DNA of 23,881 bases from IMG/VR virus record IMGVR_UViG_3300044808_000042, positions 1 to 23,881 of that record; one strand, written 5' to 3'. Source of the stretch: a virus. Each line of letters opens with the position of its first letter. Positions within the stretch are counted from its first letter, which is position 1. The position numbers and the translations under genes were made by a program. Shown one piece after another: positions 14,620-20,583 of this stretch. The notes beneath the pieces are model-generated. The model was not told where the DNA came from. It did not search any database and saw only the letters and a program-made list of their open reading frames with translations.

Positions 14620-14662
14620 ACGCTTAGAAGCACGCAACCCTCAACCTCAGGTCGAGCGTTCG

Positions 14663-14691
14663 TTGTCGTGCGGCCGCGTTCGGGGGATGAT
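14663..14691 (+). promoter_or_regulatory. Candidate promoter for the isolated plus-strand gene
   Basis: TTGTCG (14663-14668) and GATGAT (14686-14691) are separated by 17 bases and would start transcription near 14698, just ahead of the Shine-Dalgarno at 14710. The match is moderate. The region 14620-14709 holds no gene and separates divergent transcripts. Confidence 0.35.
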
Positions 14692-14725
14692 GGGGGCGTC
14701 GAGTAGGGGAAGGAGGTGATGACCG

Positions 14726-14908
14726 TTGACCGAGACCATCACCAGGATCTTCGAGGACACCGAGCTCAAGCAGATGGCCGAGCTCAGGGACAAGGCCCTC
14801 GAGCACCTGCATGGCGGAGGCCTCGATCCTGTGCAGGACACGCTGGTTCGCCAGTTCGTGACCAGCACGTGGGGGATCGAGCGGGTGTACTCGCAGGGCA
14901 CCTACTAG
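14726..14908 (+). CDS. Small plus-strand protein with perfect Shine-Dalgarno
   Basis: This encodes 60 residues from the TTG at 14726. The leader carries AAGGAGGTGAT (14710-14720), a full complement of the 16S 3' end, with ideal spacing to this TTG; an ATG at 14719 in another frame lies too close to it. The product is helical and acidic (TETITRIFEDTELKQMAELR, then DKALEHLHGGGLDPVQDTLV) and ends in YSQGTY. No motif is recognised. It is the only plus-strand gene between the minus-strand late and lysogeny operons and has its own promoter candidate and downstream hairpin, so it is an independent unit, perhaps a lysogeny-expressed or moron-like gene. Confidence 0.6.
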   Translation: MTETITRIFEDTELKQMAELRDKALEHLHGGGLDPVQDTLVRQFVTSTWGIERVYSQGTY

Positions 14909-14920
14909 GCCCTACAGAAG

Positions 14921-14952
14921 CAGAGGGCCCCCTGCCGAAGAGGGACCCCCTG
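14921..14952. terminator. Candidate bidirectional terminator hairpin
   Basis: CAGAGGG (14921-14927) and CCCCCTG (14946-14952) pair with one mismatch. The interval also contains a direct repeat (AGAGGGCCCCCTG and AGAGGGACCCCCTG). It lies between the convergent stops of the plus-strand small gene and int2, where a shared terminator is expected. No U-tract is present on either strand. Confidence 0.35.
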
Positions 14953-14979
14953 TGATCGTGAGCGTGCGTCCCACCGATT

Positions 14980-15843
14980 CTAGTCGTCGAAGTCCAGGAG
15001 CACGACGTCCCCCTCGAGATCCTCGACCACGACCTTCGTGTAGATCTGGGTCGAGGACAGGGACTCGTGACCGAGCAGCTCCTGGATGTGCCGGATGTCG
15101 ACGCCCTGGGCCAGGAGCTCGGTCGCGAAGGTGTGCCGGAGCTTGTGGGGCGACACGTCGGTGAGGCCTGCCGCGGCCGCGGCGCCCTTCACGTCGTTCC
15201 AGATCGTGAACGGGGAGATGTGGGGCCGGCTGCCCCACCCGGGCGGGAACAGGTACGGGCTGCCGTTCGTCTTCGCCAGCCAGCCCCGCATGATCTCGAC
15301 CAGGCGGGGGTGCACCGGGACGATCCGTTCCTTCGAGCGCTTGCCCATGATCCGGAGCCTCTTGTCCTCGAGGTCGAGGCTCGCCTTCGGCAGGCGCGCG
15401 GCCTCTTCGCGGCGGGCTCCCGTGTACAGGATGAGGCCGACGATCGCCAGAGAGCGATCGCTGTACAGCCTCGCGCCCCGGAGCAGCTCGACGGCGAACC
15501 TGTGGGCGATTGGGCGAGGGAGGTTCTTCGGTTCGGGCACGCGCTCGATTGTCTCGGTCGGGTTCGTCTTCCGGTACCGGCGCTCGCCGGCGAAGCGGAA
15601 ATAGGCGCGGAGATCGGCGAGCCTCGTGTTCCTGGTCTTGGGGTGGCGGGCCTCGTGGAGGAAGGCCACGAGGTCTTCCCGGTGGGCTCGCAACAGCGCG
15701 CGGCCCGTGTGCTCTCTCAGGAAACGGTCAGCGAGGCGTAGGTTGCGCTCACGCGAGCCCCTGGTGGCACGAGACCACCCCCGCTCGTCGAGCATCCAAC
15801 GGGCGAAGTCCATCCACAGATGCGGGCCTCGGGGAAGGGGCAC
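14980..15843 (-). CDS. int: Tyrosine recombinase (phage integrase), copy 2
   Basis: This encodes 287 residues from the GTG at 15843. The catalytic set is complete: Arg144 in YTGARREEAARL, Lys168 in IMGKRSKERIV, His233 and Arg236 in SPHKLRHTFATELL, His259 in LLGHESLSS and nucleophile Tyr268 in TQIYTKV. An N-terminal core-binding domain spans about residues 8-95. The acidic end (LEGDVVLLDFDD) follows the Tyr. It is encoded just downstream of the XRE repressor on the same strand with a 40-base gap, the usual lysogeny-module arrangement, so this is the better candidate for prophage integration. It differs clearly from int1 in sequence and length. Confidence 0.92.
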   Translation of the reverse strand: MPLPRGPHLWMDFARWMLDERGWSRATRGSRERNLRLADRFLREHTGRALLRAHREDLVAFLHEARHPKTRNTRLADLRAYFRFAGERRYRKTNPTETIERVPEPKNLPRPIAHRFAVELLRGARLYSDRSLAIVGLILYTGARREEAARLPKASLDLEDKRLRIMGKRSKERIVPVHPRLVEIMRGWLAKTNGSPYLFPPGWGSRPHISPFTIWNDVKGAAAAAGLTDVSPHKLRHTFATELLAQGVDIRHIQELLGHESLSSTQIYTKVVVEDLEGDVVLLDFDD

Positions 15844-15883
15844 GGGCTAGACCGAGAAGCATGGCACTGTCCGTACTCACACG

Positions 15884-16267
15884 CTACCCACGTACGGGGC
15901 GGAGTTTCCGCTGCTCAGAGGCTGTTTCACGAAACCATCCCATCGCTTGCAGCAGCTCCAAAGTCGCGCGATCCGTGATGAACTCGAGCTCGGGGTAGTC
16001 CTCCTTCTTCACAAGCAGCTCCTCCGGCGTACGGCCCAAAGCGCGAGCGATCGCAAGCATCCGCATGAGGCTGAGCGGCTCAGGCGCCTTGTCGTTCTCG
16101 ATCTCGTTCACCTGGAATCGACTGGTCCGCACGCCGAGCCGAGTTACCGCTTGAGCCAGAGCCTCTTGTGCCTGAAACGGGGAGTGGAAAATGCGGAAGT
16201 AGCGAACTCTCCCGCCGAGGGTTTCCGGCATTGGGAAGGCGTGCTCTCGGGGTGCCGCGTCAGCCAC
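15884..16267 (-). CDS. XRE-family repressor (CI-like), lysogeny regulator
   Basis: This encodes 127 residues from the GTG at 16267. A helix-turn-helix spans about residues 33-82: AQEALAQAVTRLGVRTSRFQ, NEIENDKAPEPLSLMRMLAI and ARALGRTPEELL, the XRE pattern ending in 'la.aLg.tpeeLl'. A C-terminal helical part (RATLELLQAMGWF) may dimerise. There is no peptidase domain, so RecA-triggered self-cleavage is not expected. It faces the Cro-like gene across 94 bases holding repeated GACGCAA sites. No Shine-Dalgarno precedes the GTG, and a TAGCAT -10 box lies seven bases upstream, so a leaderless message is likely. Confidence 0.8.
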   Translation of the reverse strand: MADAAPREHAFPMPETLGGRVRYFRIFHSPFQAQEALAQAVTRLGVRTSRFQVNEIENDKAPEPLSLMRMLAIARALGRTPEELLVKKEDYPELEFITDRATLELLQAMGWFRETASEQRKLRPVRG

Positions 16268-16273
16268 GCGTTG

Positions 16274-16303
16274 ATGCTAACGCACAAAGAGAGACAAATG
16301 CAA
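16274..16303 (-). promoter_or_regulatory. Leftward repressor promoter (leaderless)
   Basis: On the minus strand TTGCAT (16303-16298) and TAGCAT (16279-16274) are spaced by 18 bases. TAGCAT fits an actinobacterial -10 box. A start seven bases further falls on the repressor GTG at 16267. This is a reading of hexamers by eye. Confidence 0.45.
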
Positions 16304-16316
16304 GAGAAACTTGCCC

Positions 16317-16370
16317 GACGCAACTTGACGCAAAGGGGGGGCGGGGTGTAGCGTCCCCTGCATGACGCAA
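16317..16370. promoter_or_regulatory. Operator sites GACGCAA of the immunity switch
   Basis: GACGCAA occurs at 16317-16323, 16327-16333 and 16364-16370. The first two are exactly ten bases apart, one helical turn, and overlap the -35 region of the rightward promoter. The third overlaps the first codons of the Cro-like gene. Same-orientation copies between divergent regulator genes are strong candidates for repressor or Cro binding sites. Confidence 0.55.
16325..16354 (+). promoter_or_regulatory. Rightward early promoter (leaderless)
   Basis: TTGACG (16325-16330), an excellent -35 box, and TAGCGT (16349-16354) are spaced by 18 bases. The start of transcription would be at or next to the ATG at 16362, giving a leaderless cro message; no Shine-Dalgarno is present. 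The -35 lies between and within the GACGCAA operators, so a bound repressor would block it. Confidence 0.55.
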
Positions 16371-16577
16371 GCGCCTAACAACGTGCGGCGACTCCGCGAA
16401 CGTAAGCAACTCACGCTCGGCCAGCTCGCCGCGATCCTCGGAACCGATCCTGGTCATCTTTCCCGCATTGAGCGTGGGCTTGTCGAGCCCCGTGGCATCA
16501 CCAAGGAGAGACTCGCCAAGGCTCTCGGGCGCCGACGTGAGGCCGTGTTCCCCGAGGATGAGAAGGCGGCGGTCTGA
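16362..16577 (+). CDS. Cro-like XRE-family regulator
   Basis: This encodes 71 residues, essentially one XRE helix-turn-helix: VRRLRERKQLTLGQLAAILG, TDPGHLSRIERGLVEPRG, then TKERLAKALGRR. The motif 'l..lR..k.lt..qLA..lg.....iSriErG' is fully present. It is divergent from the repressor and is the first gene of the rightward early operon, the classic cro position. The ATG lacks a Shine-Dalgarno and probably sits at the transcript 5' end. The next gene starts directly after the TGA. An excisionase or replication regulator is a less likely alternative. Confidence 0.85.
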   Translation: MTQAPNNVRRLRERKQLTLGQLAAILGTDPGHLSRIERGLVEPRGITKERLAKALGRRREAVFPEDEKAAV

Positions 16578-17129
16578 GTGGCCCTCGCCACTGCCCTTCC
16601 TCGTAACGAGTTCCAGCCTCGCCGATCCGACGCGGTCACCGCGTACTGGGTCGGCGCCTGGATCGGGTCGGCCGGGATCCGGGGCTACCACGAGCGCGTG
16701 ACGCTCCGCCCACGAGGCGAGCTCCCCCCGGCCGGCCTGCTCTCCCTGACGAGACGCAACCACCGCCGCCAAGGCGTCGAGTTCTACCTGCGCATCGACG
16801 GCACCCACCAGCAGGATGTCCTCGAGACGTTTCGCCTGTGGGCGGACGAGATCCTCCTCGCACTGGCACAGGTGGGGCGGAGGGACTGTCCCGGGGGCCA
16901 GCACCCGATCTGGTTGATCGGCCAGAAGGGTATCCCCGCCGGCTCCGCCCCACCGGATTCTGTTCGGGGCGGAGCCGGACGGCAAGACAGACAAGATTTC
17001 GCGCTGGCTCCCGCTCGCGCGATCGGGGAGAGGCTCCGTGTGGGTGAAATGGCCGATCGGGCTCTGCCGTCGACATCCGGTGAACCCGAGCGCGGGGCCT
17101 CTCCCTCCCTCTGTGGAGACCCCCGGTGA
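16578..17129 (+). CDS. Hypothetical early protein, possibly frameshifted
   Basis: This is a 183-residue reading from the GTG at 16578, directly after the Cro-like stop. Its TGA overlaps the next GTG (GTGA), which supports the frame at the 3' end. The first 120 residues look genuine (DAVTAYWVGAWIGSAGIRGY, then GVEFYLRIDGTHQQDVLETF and WADEILLALAQVG). After about residue 121 a 13-bp perfect hairpin is crossed and codon use weakens, while the +1 frame (from 16918) shows better G/C bias and reads GAEPDGKTDKISRWLPLARS. A frameshift, an error or overlapping genes are possible. No family is recognised. Confidence 0.5.
   Translation: MALATALPRNEFQPRRSDAVTAYWVGAWIGSAGIRGYHERVTLRPRGELPPAGLLSLTRRNHRRQGVEFYLRIDGTHQQDVLETFRLWADEILLALAQVGRRDCPGGQHPIWLIGQKGIPAGSAPPDSVRGGAGRQDRQDFALAPARAIGERLRVGEMADRALPSTSGEPERGASPSLCGDPR
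16939..16978. repeat. Perfect 13-bp inverted repeat within the early operon
   Basis: CCGGCTCCGCCCC (16939-16951) and GGGGCGGAGCCGG (16966-16978) pair perfectly around a 14-base loop. It lies inside the reading frame at 16578-17129, where the coding bias changes. No U-tract follows, so it is not an obvious terminator. It could be an RNA structure, a factor-dependent terminator or an inserted element. Confidence 0.8.
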
Positions 17130-17359
17130 GCGTCGAGGTCATCCGCGCGCAGGACGACCTGGTCCAGGTGCTCATCACCTATCCCGGGGGCAGCCAGACG
17201 CTGTACGACATCTGGGCCTCGGGCGAGGTGGGGCGGATGTGGCGCCGGCAGTCGAGCGACATCTGGCCTCCTGACGAGGACTCGTCGCTCGAGGAGGTCC
17301 GGGAGATCTTGGGCTCCAAGGCCCGCGAGCTCGACGCCCTGCTGAAGGCCGCGGTCTGA
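17126..17359 (+). CDS. Small hypothetical early protein
   Basis: This encodes 77 residues from the GTG at 17126, overlapping the upstream stop by four bases. The N-terminal half is strand-like (VEVIRAQDDLVQVLITYPGG, then SQTLYDIWASGEVGRMWRRQ) and the C-terminal half an acidic helix (SSLEEVREILGSKARELDAL). There is no known motif. The next gene starts two bases after its stop. Confidence 0.65.
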   Translation: MSVEVIRAQDDLVQVLITYPGGSQTLYDIWASGEVGRMWRRQSSDIWPPDEDSSLEEVREILGSKARELDALLKAAV

Positions 17360-17360
17360 C

Positions 17361-17852
17361 ATGGCGGTGGCGGAGAAGTGCAGTTCGCCGACACGCTCTT
17401 TCCGGCCGGTGCCCCGGCTCGAGGACGTGACCGAGCGAACGTTCAGGAGCTTCTTCATTCGGGTCGACAACCGGACCGAAGGCTGCTGGGAGTGGACCGG
17501 ATCCCGAGACAAGTTCGGGTACGGCAGCTGCTACCTGAGGCTCCGGTCTGGTCCTCGCGTCTTCATGATGGCTCACCGGGTCGCATACGCCTGGTGGGCT
17601 GGTGCCATTCCCGAAGGCCTCGAGATCGATCACCTCTGCGGCAATACCGCGTGCGTGCGTCCCGACCATCTGGAAGCGGTCACCCACCAGACGAACCAGC
17701 GAAGGGGACGGGCCGCCACCAAGACCCACTGCGTTCACGGTCACGCCTTTACGCCCGCTACGACCTACCTGAGGGATGGCCGTCGGGTGTGCCGACTCTG
17801 CCGCCGCGTTCGACTCGCCGAGTTCGCTGCTCGTAGAGGGCGGGCATCATGA
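17361..17852 (+). CDS. HNH endonuclease (HNH_3 type), free-standing
   Basis: This encodes 163 residues. The HNH core is HRVAYAWWAGAIPEGLEIDH (72-91) followed by LCGNTACVRPDHLEAVTH, with the pattern H-R-x2-Y, G-x-I-P-x-G, D-H-L-C-x-N-x2-C-V-x-P-x-H-L typical of phage HNH_3 enzymes (His91, Asn95, His103). CWEWTG upstream is also usual for this family. A C-terminal Cys/His part (THCVHGHAF, CRLCRR) may bind a second zinc. It nicks or cuts DNA, as a homing nuclease or in DNA processing. It does not interrupt another gene. Its end overlaps the next ATG. Confidence 0.9.
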   Translation: MAVAEKCSSPTRSFRPVPRLEDVTERTFRSFFIRVDNRTEGCWEWTGSRDKFGYGSCYLRLRSGPRVFMMAHRVAYAWWAGAIPEGLEIDHLCGNTACVRPDHLEAVTHQTNQRRGRAATKTHCVHGHAFTPATTYLRDGRRVCRLCRRVRLAEFAARRGRAS

Positions 17853-18100
17853 TGCGCCCCTCGACAACCCTGTTCCTCGCCTGGTTCGTGGTCGTGGCGG
17901 CGATCACCACTGGCGCCCTGGCGGTCAGGGGGACCGAACGAGGACTCGCCACCGCTCTGCTCGCCCTGGCGTTCGTGGCCTACATCGTGATCCTGAACGG
18001 TCGCGCGGAGGACGGGATGCGCAGCCCCAGCGAGGCTCGCCATGAGCGGGAGCACGCGCTCCACGACGACTTCTCCGGCAGGCCTTGGGGGCGGGCATGA
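17849..18100 (+). CDS. Small membrane protein
   Basis: This encodes 83 residues from the ATG at 17849, overlapping the HNH stop. There are two hydrophobic helices, about residues 8-26 (LFLAWFVVVAAITTGALAV) and 33-50 (LATALLALAFVAYIVIL), followed by a charged cytoplasmic-looking tail with Arg, His and Glu. It could be a phage membrane protein for exclusion, lysis timing or replication anchoring; the sequence does not say. Its stop overlaps the next ATG (ATGA). Confidence 0.7.
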   Translation: MMRPSTTLFLAWFVVVAAITTGALAVRGTERGLATALLALAFVAYIVILNGRAEDGMRSPSEARHEREHALHDDFSGRPWGRA

Positions 18101-18978
18101 GCCAGCCAGCTCGCCGCTTTCCGCGTGGCTACCGCGTCGACCAAGCGCAGGGCGGCCGATTCTACGTCTGGAACAACGAGAAGTACTGGTCGGTCACGAC
18201 GATCATCGGCGGCGGGCTCCCCAAGCCGGCGCTCCTGCCCTGGGGGATCAAGATGGTCGCCGAGGGCGCCACCAAACTGGCGGAGAAGATGCCGACGCTC
18301 CTCGAGGAGCTCGGCGAGGACGGGCTGATCCGCCACCTGAAGGGTCTTCCTTACGCCAGCCGGGACAAGGCCGGCAACCTCGGGAGCAGGGTCCACGAAG
18401 CCGCCGAGGCCTACGCGCTCGAGCGGCCGTACCCCGAGTGGTCGGAGGACGAGCGTCCTTACCTCGAGGGCTTCGTCTCCTGGCTCGATGACTTCCGACC
18501 GAGCTTCATCGCGGTCGAGGCCCCGGTGTTCTCCAAGACCGAGCGATACGCGGGCACGCTCGACGCGATCGTCGAGTTGGATCACCCGGGCCTCGGCCTG
18601 GGGCTGATGTTCGGCGTCGAGGAGGACCGGCCGCTCAAGATCCTCGTCGACTACAAGACGGGCAAGGGCGTGTACCCAGAGGTCGGGCTGCAGCTCGCGG
18701 CCTACCGGTACGCGGAGACGTTCCTCGGCCTGCCTGATGCATCGGAGTCACCGATGCCCAAGCTCGACGGCGCGGCGGTGCTGCACCTCAAGAAGAGCGG
18801 CGGCTACTCGTTCCTGCCCGTGAAGGCCGACGAGTCGCTGTTCCGGGCGTTCCTGTACTGCCGCGAGGTCTTCCGCTTCCAGGAGGAGCTGTCGCGCTCG
18901 GTCGTGGGCTCAGAGCTGAAGCCTCCGCCCCGTCCGGTCGCCGCCACCGTCGTCCCGAAGGGAGTGGGAGAGCCGTGA
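18097..18978 (+). CDS. PD-(D/E)XK nuclease, RecB/Cas4-like
   Basis: This encodes 293 residues from the ATG at 18097, which overlaps the preceding stop (ATGA); an in-frame start at 18085 is less likely. Nuclease motifs appear in order: His100 in GSRVHEAAEAYA, Glu141 in VEAPVF, Asp156 in YAGTLDAIVEL, DYK at 185-187 in ILVDYKTGKG, and QLAAYRYAE (from 199). This is the arrangement of Cas4/RecB-type exonucleases that process DNA ends. No four-Cys cluster is obvious, so an iron-sulfur site is doubtful. The neighbours gp3-like protein and helicase suggest a role in phage DNA replication or recombination. Confidence 0.85.
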   Translation: MSQPARRFPRGYRVDQAQGGRFYVWNNEKYWSVTTIIGGGLPKPALLPWGIKMVAEGATKLAEKMPTLLEELGEDGLIRHLKGLPYASRDKAGNLGSRVHEAAEAYALERPYPEWSEDERPYLEGFVSWLDDFRPSFIAVEAPVFSKTERYAGTLDAIVELDHPGLGLGLMFGVEEDRPLKILVDYKTGKGVYPEVGLQLAAYRYAETFLGLPDASESPMPKLDGAAVLHLKKSGGYSFLPVKADESLFRAFLYCREVFRFQEELSRSVVGSELKPPPRPVAATVVPKGVGEP

Positions 18979-20198
18979 GTCCTGTGCAGCCCTATGCCAT
19001 CCAGCGTCGCTACCGCGAGCTTGGGAGGATCCGCACCGGAGAGAAGGGCGCGAAGGGCCAGCCCGTCAAGCGCGACAGCTTCCGCCTGACCAGCCCGGCG
19101 AAGGATCTGCTCGAGCGAGCTGCCGAGCTCTGGGGCGGCACCGTGCAGGAGTGGGAGGGAGCCCCCACGGAGGGGGCGCAGTACGAGCTGGCCACGACGA
19201 CCTCCGAGCTCCCCGTGCTGGTGCCGTCCCAGGATCTGGACCGCTCGCAGTACATGGAGATGTGGTCGGCCGGCGGCGTGAAACGTCGGTGCGACACGCT
19301 CACCGAGCTGATCTCCGGCCGGGCGTGCCTGTGCAACCCCGACAAGCGCGACTGCCAGATCACGACTCACCTGCTGCTCGTCCTGCCCCAGCTGCCGGAC
19401 CTCGGCGTGTGGCGGATTACGACGCACGGGTACAACGCCGCGGCCGAACTCCCGACGACGGTTGCGATGCTCCAGCAGCTGCACGAGCAGGGTCAGATGC
19501 CCGGCGCGAAACTCGCGATCGAGAACCGGACCTCGAAGGTCGACGGCAAGACCCACCACTTCATCGTGCCGGTGCTCCGGATCCCCTTCAGCATGATGGA
19601 GCTCGCCGTCGACATGAAAGACGGTGTTCCGGTCCTGGCTGGCACCGGTCCGAAGCCAGCACTCGGCACGGGTAGTCCCGACCTCCCGAAGGACCCGGTC
19701 TTCGCTGACCGCACGGACGGCGCCGGGTTCGGCCCGCCCCCACCGCTCCCGGGAGAGACGAGTGAGACTCAGGGCGCGCTAGCGACCCGTCCGCAGATCA
19801 CCAAGCTGCATACGATCGCCGGACACCTCGGGTGGTCGGAAGAGGAGAAGCACGAGAGCGCCGGCGTCCCGTCGCTGAACGATCTGACGCGAGAGCAGGC
19901 CTCCGCACTGATAGAGCAGTGGGAGGGCCTCGCGCCTGTCGCCGCCTCTAGCAAGGGGAAGGAAGCGGCGGCCGCGGAGTCCGAGGAGCCGAAGCCCCAG
20001 CCGTCGCAGGCAGGTAACGGCTCCTCGGACGACCGCGACACGCTGTACCACAAGGCGCTCGAGGTCTTCGGGGGAGGCTCGAAGGGCCGCGCCAGGCTCA
20101 TGCGGGAGGCGAACGGTCGCTTCGGCTCCGCCACCATGGAGTCGATCACCAACGAGCAGCTGAAAGAGCTCGCCGCGAAGCCCGGGGTCTCGGCATGA
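18975..20198 (+). CDS. phiC31 gp3-like protein (RDF-family / DNA-metabolism protein)
   Basis: This encodes 407 residues from the GTG at 18975 (GTGA overlap). The N-terminal 170 residues match the phiC31 gp3-like pattern: IQRRYRELGRIRTGEK, DSFRLTSPAKDLLERAAELW, SQYMEMWSAGGVKRRCD, a Cys cluster (Cys106, 118, 120, 127) and LPDLGVWRITTHGYNAAAEL. gp3 of phiC31 is the recombination directionality factor for its serine integrase. Similar proteins are widespread and may mainly serve DNA metabolism. A C-terminal part (RPQITKLHTIAGHLGW, then LTREQASALIEQWEGL) resembles a tail seen in phage single-strand annealing or binding proteins. No serine integrase is in the window, so the excision role is doubtful. 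Confidence 0.8.
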   Translation: MSPVQPYAIQRRYRELGRIRTGEKGAKGQPVKRDSFRLTSPAKDLLERAAELWGGTVQEWEGAPTEGAQYELATTTSELPVLVPSQDLDRSQYMEMWSAGGVKRRCDTLTELISGRACLCNPDKRDCQITTHLLLVLPQLPDLGVWRITTHGYNAAAELPTTVAMLQQLHEQGQMPGAKLAIENRTSKVDGKTHHFIVPVLRIPFSMMELAVDMKDGVPVLAGTGPKPALGTGSPDLPKDPVFADRTDGAGFGPPPPLPGETSETQGALATRPQITKLHTIAGHLGWSEEEKHESAGVPSLNDLTREQASALIEQWEGLAPVAASSKGKEAAAAESEEPKPQPSQAGNGSSDDRDTLYHKALEVFGGGSKGRARLMREANGRFGSATMESITNEQLKELAAKPGVSA

Positions 20199-20389
20199 AG
20201 GTCGGAGACGTTGTCCGCGTCAAGGACTGGCCCGGTGTCGGCAGGCGCCGCTTCGTGGTCGTGAAGGTCACCGAGTCCCACGTCGAGGCGCGTGACGCCT
20301 CCAAGGGCGGCGTCAGGATCTTCCCCCGAGAGCTCTGCACCGTGGACCGGAAGGCGACCAGCGCTCATAGGTCAAGGAAAGTCGCATGA
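20195..20389 (+). CDS. Small KOW/SH3-like basic protein
   Basis: This encodes 64 residues from the ATG at 20195 (ATGA overlap). MKVGDVVRVKDWPGVGRRRF and VVVKVTESHVEARD form a short beta-barrel pattern with a 'G..V.V' start like KOW or SH3-type folds, with a basic tail. It may bind nucleic acid. The gene lies between the gp3-like gene and another small gene and overlaps both by four bases. Confidence 0.7.
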   Translation: MKVGDVVRVKDWPGVGRRRFVVVKVTESHVEARDASKGGVRIFPRELCTVDRKATSAHRSRKVA

Positions 20390-20583
20390 ACCTCTCGCCC
20401 GCCACGCGCGAAGACGCCGTCACGATGCTCGCCCGGTCGCTGGTCATGGACATGGCCGACGGGGACATCGGGCGTCTGCCGCCGGGGGCCGAGATCGCGT
20501 TCCTCGAGAGCCTCAGGGGTCGGCTGCGCGAGCTGCACCTGATCCTGGCCCACGAGTCGGAGCTTCCCGACGAGCGCAGGTAG
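20386..20583 (+). CDS. Small helical early protein, function unknown
   Basis: This encodes 65 residues from the ATG at 20386 (ATGA overlap). It is acidic and helical (TREDAVTMLARSLVMDMADG, then EIAFLESLRGRLRELHLILA). There is no motif. Its stop directly abuts the helicase ATG, so it may be coupled to helicase translation; a helicase loader-like role is only a guess from position. Confidence 0.7.
   Translation: MNLSPATREDAVTMLARSLVMDMADGDIGRLPPGAEIAFLESLRGRLRELHLILAHESELPDERR

Larger units (their letters stand above)
14160..14656. repeat. 13-bp direct repeat pair, ACCTCAGGTCGAG
   Basis: ACCTCAGGTCGAG is present at 14160-14172 and 14644-14656, in both cases followed by a GTT..GT-like stretch. 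The core CCTCAGGT is also found at 14117-14124. The copies flank the two small minus-strand genes at 14.16-14.62 kb, with the right copy in the divergent intergenic region. GACCTCAGGTC in the left copy is a near-perfect palindrome, as expected for a dimeric regulator. These may be operators or recombination remnants. Confidence 0.5.

Noticed and set aside
16578-16940. Possible LAGLIDADG homing endonuclease (AYWVGAWIGSAGI resembles AYLAGLIDGDGSI)
   Set aside because: The catalytic acidic residue is absent and the rest of the fold is not evident; the similarity is too short to support a call.
16784-17512. Minus-strand frame of 242 codons opposite the early genes
   Set aside because: Gene order, overlaps and the HNH gene all indicate rightward transcription here; the translation has no recognisable domain.
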